From contig NZ_JAPJZK010000003.1 in NCBI RefSeq assembly GCF_026309355.1, forward strand, positions 1-64,000: a stretch of DNA of 64,000 nt, read 5' to 3'. The notes under the pieces are model-generated. The model had not been told where the DNA came from. It was given only the letters and a program-made list of their open reading frames with translations, and ran no database searches. This DNA is from Spartinivicinus marinus (GTDB lineage: Bacteria; Pseudomonadota; Gammaproteobacteria; Pseudomonadales; Zooshikellaceae). Shown here one piece after another: positions 39,937-48,251 of this stretch. Positions within the stretch are counted from its first letter, which is position 1, and the number at the start of each line of letters is the position of its first letter. A program made the translations under genes and the position numbers.

Positions 39937-40841
39937 GATTGCCCCTTAATCATATCGATTCATATCATATTAATCGTATCATATCGTATCGAATTAAAAT
40001 AACAAGCCAAATGAAGCGCGAAAACGCTGAGTCGTTGAAAAAACGGACAAAAAATGAGGGGTGGGGTGGGTGACTATCATAAGATAGATAATAATGTCCG
40101 ATAACTAAGCTTATCGGTCATATTTAGATAAAAATGTAATAAAAATCAAATTTTGATAATAAAAAATACCAAAATCCGTATTATGATACTGTTGTATATA
40201 AAAAAATCCGAATCTTGAAGTTATCGGCGGGTTTTGGAAAGGCAGCAGGAGAAGTTGGTTGGGAGTGGAGCACTGAGCAACTTTGATAACCTTTCGGTTG
40301 ATTTTTATACATGTTAGTTTCAGTCAAAACACTGCACCTTAAGTACGTCATAGTGACGTTTGTTAGTAGTTATACTTGCTTGATGATGATTTAAGTGTCA
40401 GAGAAAGGGCAAAATATAGAAGAAGAGGTGTTGGAAGCGATAATGAGTGCATGGGGAATGCATCCAAAAATGAGGCTCACCCAACTCCATAAATGCTGTC
40501 GCACCGAACAAGCCTTACCCAGAGGTGTACTATGTCAAGGATAGCAAACTAATCAAACTTCAAAACCAGTTTGCGAATCGATGATTTCCTGTAAGTTCAA
40601 GTATATAATAAGGCAATCAGACTAATTGTCTTCCACTGGACTCGGTAGGTAGAGAAAATACTTTATTCTATATAAAAGCTATTGATATTTTTTTTAATCA
40701 TATTATAAATTGGTACTTCAAACTAATAGTTGTGATTTACTGTTAATTATCCATTAATAGCCTCTTAAGACTACTAACACTAATTGAGAAAAAAAGTTAA
40801 AGTAATTTTCTCCAGAACATATTTATATAACCAATGCCCAT
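39937..40841. other. 900-bp gene-poor region between kfrA and a glycosyltransferase
   Basis: Contains the kfrA operator repeats (39950-39991) and an inverted repeat CCGATAA (40098-40104) / TTATCGG (40111-40117), with TTATCGG again near 40220. A 49-codon frame from GTG 40395 (EEEVLEAIMSAWGMH) has no good ribosome-binding site and is only noted. The rest is AT-rich without a recognisable gene. The glycosyltransferase promoter must lie in the last 200 bp. Confidence 0.45.
39950..39991. repeat. Imperfect CATATC/GTATC repeats upstream of kfrA (probable operator)
   Basis: ATCATATCGAT, CATATCATAT, CGTATCATAT and CGTATCGA follow one another in about 42 bp just before the kfrA start. Tandem short repeats at this place fit autorepression by KfrA. 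Confidence 0.5.
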
Positions 40842-42077
40842 ATGCTAACAAAGTTAACTTTTATCTGTCTTTATCCACCTGCTTTAGATGGCTCTGCATT
40901 TTCTAATGCAGAGTTAATTCATGGCCTTGCTCAAAAAGGGTACAAAATAGATGTTATTGCTCAACCATGTGAAGGTGACCATGCATATGATATATGGACA
41001 AAGCAAAAATATAACGTTAATGTTTATAGGGTTCCCATTGAATTAGTTTACGAGGGAACCCCTCCATCTGAGCACCAATATCAGGTAGTTCATAAATTTA
41101 TAAAAAATATTCTGGAAAAAGATATAGAGAAAAATATGCAGTCTGACCTGCTTATTATTGGTCATGATTCTTGGGCTTGGTACCAACCATTAGCGCATCA
41201 ATATGGACTTACTGTTGTACAACATCTTAGAGGAACACCAACTAGGTCTATTTTGAATGGAATTTATCCAGACTCAGCAAAAAATGCTTTTTTAAGATGT
41301 ATCTTAGCCGCTGACTATATCGTAGCACATAGCAAACATTTTGAGCATCTTGTTTCTAAACTAGGCTATTCAAAGCATAAAACTTACACACTATACCAAG
41401 GTATTGATACAAACTTATTTTGTCCTGAAGTAGCAAAGCAAGGGGCAATACCAATAAAAAACAATTTAGGCCTTCCATCAAAAAGCAAGATTATCTTACA
41501 TGTTTCAAACCATTGTCCAGTCAAGAGAATACAAGACATTATCCATTCTGCTGAGATAGTTATTGCTAAACAGCCAGATACTTACTATGTCATTGTTGGT
41601 GAAGGGCCTGAGACTAATAAAGTGAAGGCAGCTATTGAACAGTCTGCTTTTCCTAATCATTTTAGGTTAACAGGAAGGGTTTCACGTCAAGATATACCAA
41701 GCTACCTAGGTCTTGGAGAAATATTTATACTTAGCTCAGAAACAGAAGGATTTCCAAGAGCAACCCTTGAAGCTCAGGCATGTGGGTTATATTTAATCAT
41801 TTCTGATATGCCAGCAGGAAGGGAACGAACTTTAAATGGACTGATAGGGACAAATTATCAAGTAGGCGACCCAAAAGCACTAGCTGCTGCAACCCTTGAA
41901 GTACTATCAATGAGTGCAAATAAATTTTATGAAGTTACATCACGAGCAAAAAATTATGTAAAACAAGAGTGTTCGTTTTATGCTCAATTAGATAAGTATG
42001 AGCTATTCCTTAACAAGGTCTATGCAGAAAAACAAAATAAAAAACAAATTGCTGTACAAGAGTGTAATTTTCAATGA
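40842..42077 (+). CDS. GT-B glycosyltransferase (family 4 type)
   Basis: 411 aa. N-terminal acceptor domain (FICLYPPALDGSAFSNAELI, VIAQPCEGDHAYD), DYIVAHSKHFEHLVSKLGY and LYQGIDTNLFCP; C-terminal donor domain with ILHVSNHCPVKRIQDII, FRLTGRVSRQDIPSYL and the E-x7-E motif SSETEGFPRATLEAQACG. It transfers an activated sugar, in the cytosol, to an unknown acceptor. Overlaps the EamA transporter gene by 4 nt, so the two form an operon. There are no other sugar genes near, so the acceptor may be a small molecule that the transporter then exports; inference. Confidence 0.88.
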   Translation: MLTKLTFICLYPPALDGSAFSNAELIHGLAQKGYKIDVIAQPCEGDHAYDIWTKQKYNVNVYRVPIELVYEGTPPSEHQYQVVHKFIKNILEKDIEKNMQSDLLIIGHDSWAWYQPLAHQYGLTVVQHLRGTPTRSILNGIYPDSAKNAFLRCILAADYIVAHSKHFEHLVSKLGYSKHKTYTLYQGIDTNLFCPEVAKQGAIPIKNNLGLPSKSKIILHVSNHCPVKRIQDIIHSAEIVIAKQPDTYYVIVGEGPETNKVKAAIEQSAFPNHFRLTGRVSRQDIPSYLGLGEIFILSSETEGFPRATLEAQACGLYLIISDMPAGRERTLNGLIGTNYQVGDPKALAAATLEVLSMSANKFYEVTSRAKNYVKQECSFYAQLDKYELFLNKVYAEKQNKKQIAVQECNFQ

Positions 42078-42940
42078 TATGGTTCAGTTTAGCTTTGGCT
42101 GGCGCATTTTTTAATTCAAGCTACTCCTTGCTTGCAAAGTTGTATCGTTCTGATACGCCCTCTTCTGTGTGGGCAGGTGGTGCTTTTTTATTCAGTTCAT
42201 TACTCTTCTTTATTGGAAGTGGTATTAGTGGTATACCAACCATTGGAGACAACTTTTTCCCTGCAGCTATTGGGTCTGCTTTCATCAACGTATGTGCAGC
42301 TTTGCTTTATCTTAAGGCTGTAGAAAAAGCTGATTTATCATTAGTAACTCCTTTATTATCATTTTCGCTCGTTTTTGTAGTTCTAAATTCATTTCTACTA
42401 CTTGGTGAGCTGCCAACCTACTTAGGCATAACTGGACTAGTTTTAATTTTTCTGGGTGTTTATATAATAAGTGGAGAACAAGGCACAATTTTAGGTCCAG
42501 TTCGTGCTTTAGCTAAAAACTCCGGCGTAAAAAGCATGCTGGTTGTGGCGCTTCTTTTTTCAATTAGCTTTGTGTTAGACAAAGTGGCAGTGGTTAATTC
42601 TAGTCCTTTATTTGCTTCTGCGATCATTACTTTTCTTAGTGGAGTTACATTATTACTAATAGCAAAATTTCAAGGCCACTCAGTTCTAAATATTATTAAA
42701 AACAAACTCCTGTTAATTGGCTTAGCTAGCTTAACAATTTTCTTGCAGATTTTTTTTATTGCTTATGCAATGCCAATGACTCTTGCTTCCTATGTTATGG
42801 CTGTAAAACGCTCAACTATTTTATTTAGCGTTTTATGGGGAGGATTGTTACTCAAAGAACCCTTTTTTAAGCAAAGATTGATAGGTGCTAGTTTTATGCT
42901 TATAGGCCTTATTATCTTACTTTTATTTGAACGAACTTAA
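42074..42940 (+). CDS. EamA/DMT-family transporter
   Basis: 288 aa with about ten hydrophobic helices arranged as two EamA repeats (first repeat AFFNSSYSLLAKL to IFLGVYIISG; second MLVVALLFSISFVLDKV to LLKEPFFKQRLIGASFMLIGL). The LGELP and LLKEPF motifs before the last helices of each half are standard. It exports metabolites across the inner membrane. ATGA overlap with the glycosyltransferase indicates coupled translation. Confidence 0.9.
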   Translation: MIWFSLALAGAFFNSSYSLLAKLYRSDTPSSVWAGGAFLFSSLLFFIGSGISGIPTIGDNFFPAAIGSAFINVCAALLYLKAVEKADLSLVTPLLSFSLVFVVLNSFLLLGELPTYLGITGLVLIFLGVYIISGEQGTILGPVRALAKNSGVKSMLVVALLFSISFVLDKVAVVNSSPLFASAIITFLSGVTLLLIAKFQGHSVLNIIKNKLLLIGLASLTIFLQIFFIAYAMPMTLASYVMAVKRSTILFSVLWGGLLLKEPFFKQRLIGASFMLIGLIILLLFERT

Positions 42941-43100
42941 GTATCACAATTTTTAATAATATTGTGTTAATCAACCATAATAGGTTATGCCATATTATGG
43001 CCAGCTCTCATACTTACAGAAATTCTCGGTTGAAAGCTTCAACTAACGCTCAATTTGAGCAATAAAACTGGTTAACTTTTGTATAAAAGTTAGTCGGTTT

Positions 43101-43130
43101 ACCCTAAGCAAATCAATCACTTAGGGTTTT
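43101..43130 (+). terminator. Probable terminator downstream of the GT/EamA operon
   Basis: ACCCTAAG (43101-43108) pairs with CTTAGGGT (43120-43127), 11-nt loop, followed by TTT. Stem is good but the T-run is short. Confidence 0.5.
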
Positions 43131-43197
43131 GCTACACAGCAACGCTTAATGTGGTACCACAGGCTCACAGGAGCAAGAGAGGTGAGAATCCAGCTCA

Positions 43198-43491
43198 GTG
43201 CTACTAGTAATCTATACTAGTCTTATAGCTATAGTAGTAAGCTTTAACGTTATGACTATCAGTATAAAGCCATTTAAAGTATTGGGTAAAAGAGGAAGAA
43301 TCGCGCTTGTAACTTCATTTTTACTAATGGTTTTAGGGTTGTATATTTTCTCTACTCAAGCACAATCATCGTTTTTATATCCAATAGGGGCGCTGTCTTT
43401 CTTGGTAGGAATAGTACTTTCTGTTTTTATGCTGTCTTATGTATATTTTTTAAAGGGCATAATTGATTTTTTCAAAAACAGGAAAAAATAG
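43198..43491 (+). CDS. Small membrane protein (97 aa, three helices)
   Basis: GTG start at 43198; GAGAGGTGAG lies about 12 nt upstream. Transmembrane segments at about 1-20, 36-53 (TSFLLMVLGLYIFST) and 60-88, ending in a basic tail (FFKNRKK). The basic loop KPFKVLGKRGR between helices one and two would face the cytosol. No family. Convergent with the integrase gene, 1 nt apart. Confidence 0.5.
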   Translation: MLLVIYTSLIAIVVSFNVMTISIKPFKVLGKRGRIALVTSFLLMVLGLYIFSTQAQSSFLYPIGALSFLVGIVLSVFMLSYVYFLKGIIDFFKNRKK

Positions 43492-43492
43492 T

Positions 43493-44086
43493 TTAAATTT
43501 CATACAAATACAGCTCGTGAATCTCTTTCTCTTCAATGCCCAAGTAGTCTAGCGTCTGCTTCTGGGTCGCATGGCCGAAGGCTTCCATTAACACCGGCAC
43601 CGGGGCGTTATTGCCTTTACGCTGCCAGTAGCCCCACGTTTTGCGTAGGGTGTGGCTGCCGTAGTTGCCCTTAAGCCCAACGTTCTTACACCACTCTTTA
43701 ACCATGCGGTTAACGTAGGGTACGGTGATAGGTCCGCGCTGGCCTTGGAACAGCAAGTCATCTGGCGCATAGTCTCGGCTAGCGAGTAGTTGTTGTATAG
43801 CGCCGGTGGCAGCTTGGTTAAGTACCACCTTGCGATATTTATTATTTTTTTTCTGCTTTACATCTAAATAGGAACCGTGTTCGATCATGTGCACTTGCTC
43901 AGCACGAATGGATAATAATTCATTGGCACGAAATGCCGTATTAATTCCAAGAATAAAAATACAATTCTCTCGTGGTGTATCTTCGAGTAATTTTTTTATT
44001 CGAGTAATGGCGCGTTTGTCGCGGATGGGTTCGACTTTGATTTCTGACCCTGGGCGGGGGTAGTTCGTATTTTGACCTTTTTGCAC
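43493..44086 (-). CDS. Tyrosine recombinase, catalytic domain only (197 aa)
   Basis: Catalytic residues visible: Arg53 in NTAFRANELL, Lys in KQKKNNKYRKV, His145 and Arg148 in SHTLRKTW, GH at 171-172, nucleophile Tyr181 in TLDYLGI. The usual N-terminal core-binding (SAM-like) domain is absent and the protein starts with only about 20 residues before the catalytic fold. Such short versions occur in phages and plasmids of gammaproteobacteria. It may integrate or resolve an element; the perfect inverted repeat at 44215-44248 upstream could be its site. Confidence 0.9.
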   Translation of the reverse strand: MQKGQNTNYPRPGSEIKVEPIRDKRAITRIKKLLEDTPRENCIFILGINTAFRANELLSIRAEQVHMIEHGSYLDVKQKKNNKYRKVVLNQAATGAIQQLLASRDYAPDDLLFQGQRGPITVPYVNRMVKEWCKNVGLKGNYGSHTLRKTWGYWQRKGNNAPVPVLMEAFGHATQKQTLDYLGIEEKEIHELYLYEI

Positions 44087-44214
44087 TATATAGTCACTCG
44101 TCGTATTTTCATCAAAAGTTGATGTAAGTTCACCAGTTTTTCGTTTGTGTGCAAGGTCAAAAGTCGTCCAAATGGGCTGTAGGCTTTGTGGTGTATTGCC
44201 TGTAGCGATTTTGC

Positions 44215-44248
44215 AACTCGTTAACTTTTACCTAATAGTTAACGAGTT
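44215..44248. repeat. Perfect 11-bp inverted repeat upstream of the tyrosine recombinase
   Basis: AACTCGTTAAC (44215-44225) is inverted as GTTAACGAGTT (44238-44248), 12-bp spacer. About 130 bp upstream of the recombinase start. The layout (about 11-bp arms around a short spacer) fits a tyrosine-recombinase core site, but a terminator or operator is also possible. The rest of 44087-44476 shows nothing else that can be supported. Confidence 0.45.
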
Positions 44249-44476
44249 TTGAGGTGGGTGAGATTTAGCCAAAAAGCAGCTGCGTTACATGTAATACCTA
44301 TCAGCTCATGCACTCACAAAGGCGCCAAAAATTTCAATTAACCATTTTTAAATAATTAATACATGTACTGTCGTACTTTTAATAAATTAACAACACTCAA
44401 TAAGTACTGACTTATATCAATTTAAATAATTTATGTTAAATTGATAATTAAATTAAATTATGACTGGATGATTGGT

Positions 44477-44926
44477 ATGAAAAAGGTTGTTAGTTGTTTT
44501 CTCATTTCCCTATCCTTACTCAACGTTAACGCTTATTCTTCAGACTCTGATGATGAAACAGGTCAAACGGGAGTAGAATGCAAAACTTTTGATTCGTTAG
44601 GTGGATGCGCACTAAGCGACAGGAGGATCAAAACAGACCTAGTTGCTTTGCAAGAACCGTTAAAAAAGCTAGCAAAAATAGAAGCGTATCAATATAAAAT
44701 ACCATACATTGATTACAACACTTTAACCTTGAATTTAAAGGATGAAATTGGTGTTGTGGCTCAAGATGTCAAAGCCGTTTATCCTTTGGCTGTCTATCGA
44801 GATCAAGAAAAAGCGTTGCTAGGCGTTAATTATTCCAGGCTAGTAGTACCGCTGGTTGCTGCAGTTAATGAATTAAACAAAAAAGTAGAAAGGCTAGAAA
44901 AACAGTTAGAAGAGCAAAAAAAATAG
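44477..44926 (+). CDS. Secreted protein with S74-type (tail-spike chaperone) domain
   Basis: 149 aa from ATG 44477, chosen because it opens a signal peptide (KKVVSCFLISLSLLNVNAYS); an earlier in-frame ATG would bury it. After an acidic linker comes the S74 intramolecular-chaperone signature: SDRRIKTDLVALQEPLKKL, YQYKIPY, IGVVAQDVKAVYPLAV and NYSRLVVPLVAAVNEL with a terminal coiled coil. In phages this domain trimerises and cleaves itself from tail fibres at a Ser (here in LSDRRIK). A free-standing exported version without a fibre is unusual. Promoter lies in the AT-rich stretch before it. Confidence 0.78.
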   Translation: MKKVVSCFLISLSLLNVNAYSSDSDDETGQTGVECKTFDSLGGCALSDRRIKTDLVALQEPLKKLAKIEAYQYKIPYIDYNTLTLNLKDEIGVVAQDVKAVYPLAVYRDQEKALLGVNYSRLVVPLVAAVNELNKKVERLEKQLEEQKK

Positions 44927-44958
44927 CTATAGGTATTTATTCTTAAAGCGAAATAATC

Positions 44959-45087
44959 ATGAAATGTCTAGTTGCTCCTTTACTTGCAGTCACATTAGGC
45001 TTGTCTCTAGCTGAATATATGGCTTGTTTTTCCAGCTGCTACGATGAGCCAGTCAAGTTTCATTTTTTGGAAGACATTTTTGACTAA
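44959..45087 (+). CDS. Small secreted Cys-containing peptide (42 aa)
   Basis: MKCLVAPLLAVTLGLSLAEY looks like a signal sequence, followed by ACFSSCYDEPVKFHFLED. Two Cys in CFSSC could form a disulfide. Weak ribosome-binding site. 32 nt after the S74 gene in the same direction, so possibly cotranscribed. Confidence 0.4.
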   Translation: MKCLVAPLLAVTLGLSLAEYMACFSSCYDEPVKFHFLEDIFD

Positions 45088-45115
45088 TCGCTTTTCTTTA
45101 CTTTAAAAAAATAAA

Positions 45116-45136
45116 CCCCGACTGGCAGGTGCGGGG
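45116..45136 (-). terminator. Leftward hairpin with T-tract
   Basis: CCCCG (45116-45120) pairs with CGGGG (45132-45136). On the minus strand it is followed by TTTATTTTTTT. It would end transcripts coming from the leftward immunity-gene array after passing antisense through the WGR gene. Confidence 0.4.
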
Positions 45137-45280
45137 TAAAAATTTGACGTACACCCTTAGCTTACCGAGCTTTCCTTGCTCTGTATATATTTCAACCTGT
45201 TTAATGTAGCGCGATACCTTGATTGACCTCTAAGCCCCGCCCTGCTTTACTTTCAGCTGGTAATTAAACAGGTAATCAGG

Positions 45281-45508
45281 ATGATTCAACTCAAGTACAG
45301 TGATGAAAAATCACACAAATTCTATACATTGCTGATACAGCAAGACCTGTTCGGAAAGTGGTCGCTACTTCGGCAGTGGGGCAAGATCGGTACTAAAGGC
45401 CAGGTGCAAATTGATACATTTGATAGTTATGAAGAGGCCCGCGCCGTTCAGGAAAAACTAGTTAAGGAGAAGCGGCGCAAGGGGTATATGGGACCTGTGG
45501 CCATCTAA
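45281..45508 (+). CDS. WGR-domain protein (75 aa)
   Basis: The whole protein is one WGR domain: FYTLLIQQDLFGKWSLLRQWGKIGTKGQVQ, then FDSYEEARAVQEKLVKEKRRKGY. WGR modules bind nucleic acids and occur in PARP-type enzymes and, alone, in bacteria. Ends 7 nt before the convergent immunity-like gene. Cytosolic; function of the solo form unknown. Confidence 0.88.
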   Translation: MIQLKYSDEKSHKFYTLLIQQDLFGKWSLLRQWGKIGTKGQVQIDTFDSYEEARAVQEKLVKEKRRKGYMGPVAI

Positions 45509-45514
45509 GATAAG

Positions 45515-45889
45515 CTACTCATAATCCAAAGGCCTAACCTTTGCGTCTATTCCACGATAACGAAGCATAGCAATAAGATTCCCATCGAAGTTTAAATCAT
45601 CAGCATCAAACTCATCATAATCAAAGCTATCCTGACTTGTCATAACTAAAATATGGTAAGTATTTAAAGTATTTAAAGGAGGATCATCAGCAGAAAGATA
45701 GATACTAAAGCCTAAACAGAAGGAGACATACACATCAGCACCCTCCCAATCCTCAGACTTATCAAGAACAAACTCAGGAATTTTCAACGCACTAGAAACC
45801 AGCTTCAAAACTTCATCAATTCCAGAGTCAGACTCAATAGTTGCATCACCACTCATCATATATATTTTAAGCTCAGTATTAGTTGACAA
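45515..45889 (-). CDS. Immunity-like protein A2 (124 aa), paralogue of 47169-47522
   Basis: Shares with the 47169 protein the segments ATIESDSGIDEVLKLVSSAL, PEFVLDKSEDWEGADVYVS, FSIYLSADDPPLNTL and a C-terminal FDGNLIAMLRYRGIDAKVR. Acidic, cytosolic. No named family. It is the distal gene of a leftward set (toxin, A1, B1, B2 remnant, A2), so A and B immunity-like genes have been duplicated as a pair. Confidence 0.6.
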   Translation of the reverse strand: MSTNTELKIYMMSGDATIESDSGIDEVLKLVSSALKIPEFVLDKSEDWEGADVYVSFCLGFSIYLSADDPPLNTLNTYHILVMTSQDSFDYDEFDADDLNFDGNLIAMLRYRGIDAKVRPLDYE

Positions 45890-45943
45890 TAATTTTTTTC
45901 CTTTTCTAACTGTCGGTTGATTGGAGTTCGGACTTTATATGGG

Positions 45944-46513
45944 TTACAGAGAGTAGTCTTCAGGCTTATAAAATACAATCCCTGTAAATTTATGCTTTTC
46001 TAACTTTTTCTTAATTTTATCACTAACTATAACAATTGGTAGAAACTTGGCAAGTCTGAATATTTCCAAGCTATCTTTGTTATCAAAGTACTGAAAAATA
46101 AGCTTATCTATGAATTTGATACTTCCATCATCGCGCATAACTAGTTCAGACTTATCATAGTCCAAGCAGTTTATCCTGCCAACAATATTAGCTAATTTAT
46201 AGTTAGCCATTTTCTTCTTTACTGTCTTTATTTATTAGTCTGGTTTGATAATATTGGATGTTATTGACTTCCAAGTCATCTAACACAGACTTTACTCTAT
46301 TGTGGATTAGTAGGCCATTGCAGCCAGGCGCAAAAAGTTATCTGTAAAAATTTCATTTGGTTGCATATCATAAAAAATATCAATCATTGGAAGTGTTGCA
46401 GCACAAAACAATCCTTCCTCAAAATTCAAGTCATATTGCTCAATAAGTGGGGGGCATCCATCTATTTCAAGATTATCTTCACTTGTATATTCCGTTGCCA
46501 TTATCCAGTACAT
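45944..46513 (-). pseudogene. Duplicate immunity gene B2, broken by two frameshifts
   Basis: Three frames join into a copy of the 46513-47094 protein: MYWIMATEYTSEDNLEI to NEIFTDNF (46513-46320), then GCNGLLIHNRVKSVLDDLEV to SKEENG, then YKLANIVGRINCLDYDKSEL to GIVFYKPEDYS. The first shift falls near 46325-46335 and the second at about 46205-46210, where TAAC seems inserted after GGC. The start overlaps the stop of copy B1 (TAATG). It is unlikely to make a full protein. Confidence 0.7.
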
Positions 46514-47094
46514 TAAGAGCTAAACTCTTCAGGCTTACAAAAAACTAATCCTGTAAACCCTTTAGCTTCAAAAGCTTGCTTTATTCTGTCACTTGTAACT
46601 ATAAGAGGTAAATACTCAGCTAGTCGGAATATTTCTGGTAGTTTACTCTCATCTAGCTCTTTAAAGACCATTTTTTCAATAAACATAATTCTTCCTGAAC
46701 TAGTAGTTTCAAATACGCATTTATCTATATCAAGACAGTTAAAAGCACCAACAATGTTGGCTATTTTATAGCCTGAATTTTCCTCTTTAGTCGTTGTTTC
46801 AATAAGTCTTAAATCAAAGTATTGTATGTTGTTAATTTTTAAGGAATGCAATTCTTGAATAACTTTATTATTTAAAACCAGCCCATTACAGCCAAAAGCA
46901 GCAAGGCTATCAGTAAATATGTCGCCAGGCTCTTTTGCATAACTTAATGATATTTCAGGGTATGTGCTAGTGATTTTTTCACCTTCTTCAAAGCTAAGGT
47001 CGTACGCTTCAATATAGGGAGGTGTACTATAAATAATAATCTCATCATCATCTTGAGGCTCCGTTGCCATTATCCAGTACATTAAAACACCCAT
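46513..47094 (-). CDS. Immunity-like protein B1 (Imm11/Imm43-type), 193 aa
   Basis: The C-terminal third has the pattern of Imm11-like immunity proteins: MVFKELDESKLPEIFRLAE, YLPLIVTSDRIKQAFEAKGF and TGLVFCKPEEFSS, the LPxLVSxxLKxxIE-xxGxTGLxFxP type. The N-terminus MYWIMATE is conserved in copy B2, so ATG 47082 may be the real start instead of 47094. Cytosolic. Second or third gene of the leftward toxin/immunity set. Family assignment is from motif reading, moderately sure. Confidence 0.65.
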   Translation of the reverse strand: MGVLMYWIMATEPQDDDEIIIYSTPPYIEAYDLSFEEGEKITSTYPEISLSYAKEPGDIFTDSLAAFGCNGLVLNNKVIQELHSLKINNIQYFDLRLIETTTKEENSGYKIANIVGAFNCLDIDKCVFETTSSGRIMFIEKMVFKELDESKLPEIFRLAEYLPLIVTSDRIKQAFEAKGFTGLVFCKPEEFSS

Positions 47095-47168
47095 TACTCT
47101 TTAGAACTTGACGAGGAACCTTTATGTGAGAGGCTATGGGGGAAATTCCCGCAGTCTATTCACCCAAA

Positions 47169-47522
47169 CTAGTCTTCAAACCTAGCTTTTACATTCAAGC
47201 CATGATGGCTAAGAATCGAAACAAGGTTATTATCAAACTTTATCTGAATAGTATTTTGATCCAAGTCGACAACCTCACCATCAGTAACCAAAGATAAATG
47301 AAAGGAGTTCAATGGAGAATCGTCGGCAGATAATAAAAAGTCAAAACCAAAACAGGACGAAGCATAGACTTCATCACCTTCCCAATCGCCAGAATCATCA
47401 AGGATAAAGGGGGGCATATTCAAAATAGTAGAAATTAACTTTGCTAAACTAACGACATCTAAATCCGAATCAATAGTTACATCAGCATTAACCCAATAGA
47501 TATCTTTTTTATTAACTAACAA
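47169..47522 (-). CDS. Immunity-like protein A1 (117 aa)
   Basis: TTG start at 47522 inside the end of the toxin gene, supported by AAAAGGAGGG about 8 nt upstream and by the toxin overlap (11 nt). Blocks ADVTIDSDLDVVSLAKLIST, DSGDWEGDEVYASS and FDFLLSADDSPLNSF are shared with the 45515 protein. Acidic and cytosolic. Its place directly behind the toxin makes it the likely cognate immunity protein. Confidence 0.65.
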   Translation of the reverse strand: MLVNKKDIYWVNADVTIDSDLDVVSLAKLISTILNMPPFILDDSGDWEGDEVYASSCFGFDFLLSADDSPLNSFHLSLVTDGEVVDLDQNTIQIKFDNNLVSILSHHGLNVKARFED

Positions 47523-48138
47523 TGATCAACCCTCCTTTTCTAACTGGTTTATGAGCATCTTCGTGACGGTAAACAACTATACTAAAGCCTTTTTTTCCCT
47601 TTTCCATATACCTAAGAGCAGGCTTAAGTCTCAAAGTTTTTCTTACTAATAATTCTAATTCTTTAGAATCAGGGTGATTTTTTCCCCATCTCTTACCTTT
47701 GTAAGGCCTAATATCCTTAGCAATTTCACTAATCAAAAAACCATCTATATCATACCTTTTACCACACTCACCGCGTATATCTGGCTCCATCCCTTTATGA
47801 ATTTTCTTAGGATTTCCTACCTTTCCTGTGGCAACACTTCCCGAATATCCTAACTGTGAATCTTGCGATATACTTTTAACGTCCTCGGTATGCTCCAGTA
47901 AAGACTCTTTCACAGCACTTCGAACCTGACTAAGTGTAGGTGTCTTTTTCTTCCATATGGCATTACATTTTGGGCAGCGTCGCTCTTTTTCCTTATTTTC
48001 ATCAACCTTTTGTTTATTCTCTCCTTCATTGAAAGACTTATTTTCTTCAATATGCTTAATTTGGTTTTTCTGCTGGTATTTTCTAGTTCCACCCCATTGG
48101 TGAGCAGATAGTTTTTTTATTTTTTCTGCTATTTCCAT
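47512..48138 (-). CDS. Orphan toxin fragment, C-terminal domain of a polymorphic effector (208 aa)
   Basis: N-terminal 60 residues are Lys/Glu/Asn-rich with a small zinc-ribbon-like CPKCNAIW. The C-terminal domain (about 125-208) reads RYDIDGFLISEIAKDIRPYK, KRWGKNHPDSKELELLVRK and KGFSIVVYRHEDAHK, a compact alpha/beta domain with Asp, Arg and two His that I cannot name; it resembles toxin tips by size, context and overlap with an immunity gene. The ATG overlaps (TAATG) the end of a 37-codon frame that is shared in part with the opposed toxin at 48576. Confidence 0.55.
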   Translation of the reverse strand: MEIAEKIKKLSAHQWGGTRKYQQKNQIKHIEENKSFNEGENKQKVDENKEKERRCPKCNAIWKKKTPTLSQVRSAVKESLLEHTEDVKSISQDSQLGYSGSVATGKVGNPKKIHKGMEPDIRGECGKRYDIDGFLISEIAKDIRPYKGKRWGKNHPDSKELELLVRKTLRLKPALRYMEKGKKGFSIVVYRHEDAHKPVRKGGLIIVS

Positions 48139-48251
48139 TAATGAGGGTTGGCCGGGAAACGTGCCAAATCCGCCAAAATATCATCTAAGTAATTGTTTTT
48201 ATTGATGGTCTCGTCCTGAAAGGCTGTTTTCTGTACTGTATTACGTAACAT
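48138..48251 (-). CDS. 37-aa frame upstream of the orphan toxin (possible 3' end of a lost adaptor/delivery gene)
   Basis: Starts at ATG 48251 and reads on through NKNNYLDDILADLARFPANPH to a TAA overlapping the toxin ATG. No ribosome-binding site. The part ADLARFPANP lies in the 36-bp inverted repeat, and the opposed copy also reads ADLARFPANP before the other toxin. I take it as the conserved C-terminus of a gene that normally precedes these toxins. Confidence 0.35.
   Translation of the reverse strand: MLRNTVQKTAFQDETINKNNYLDDILADLARFPANPH
48143..48178. repeat. 36-bp perfect inverted repeat, left arm
   Basis: Identical, inverted, to 48537-48572. Its two arms face each other and lie directly in front of two divergent orphan toxin frames (47512-48138 and 48576-49214). 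358 bp lie between the arms; they contain two ATTACGTAA copies (near 48240 and 48256) but no gene that can be supported apart from the 37-codon frame. Confidence 0.9.
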
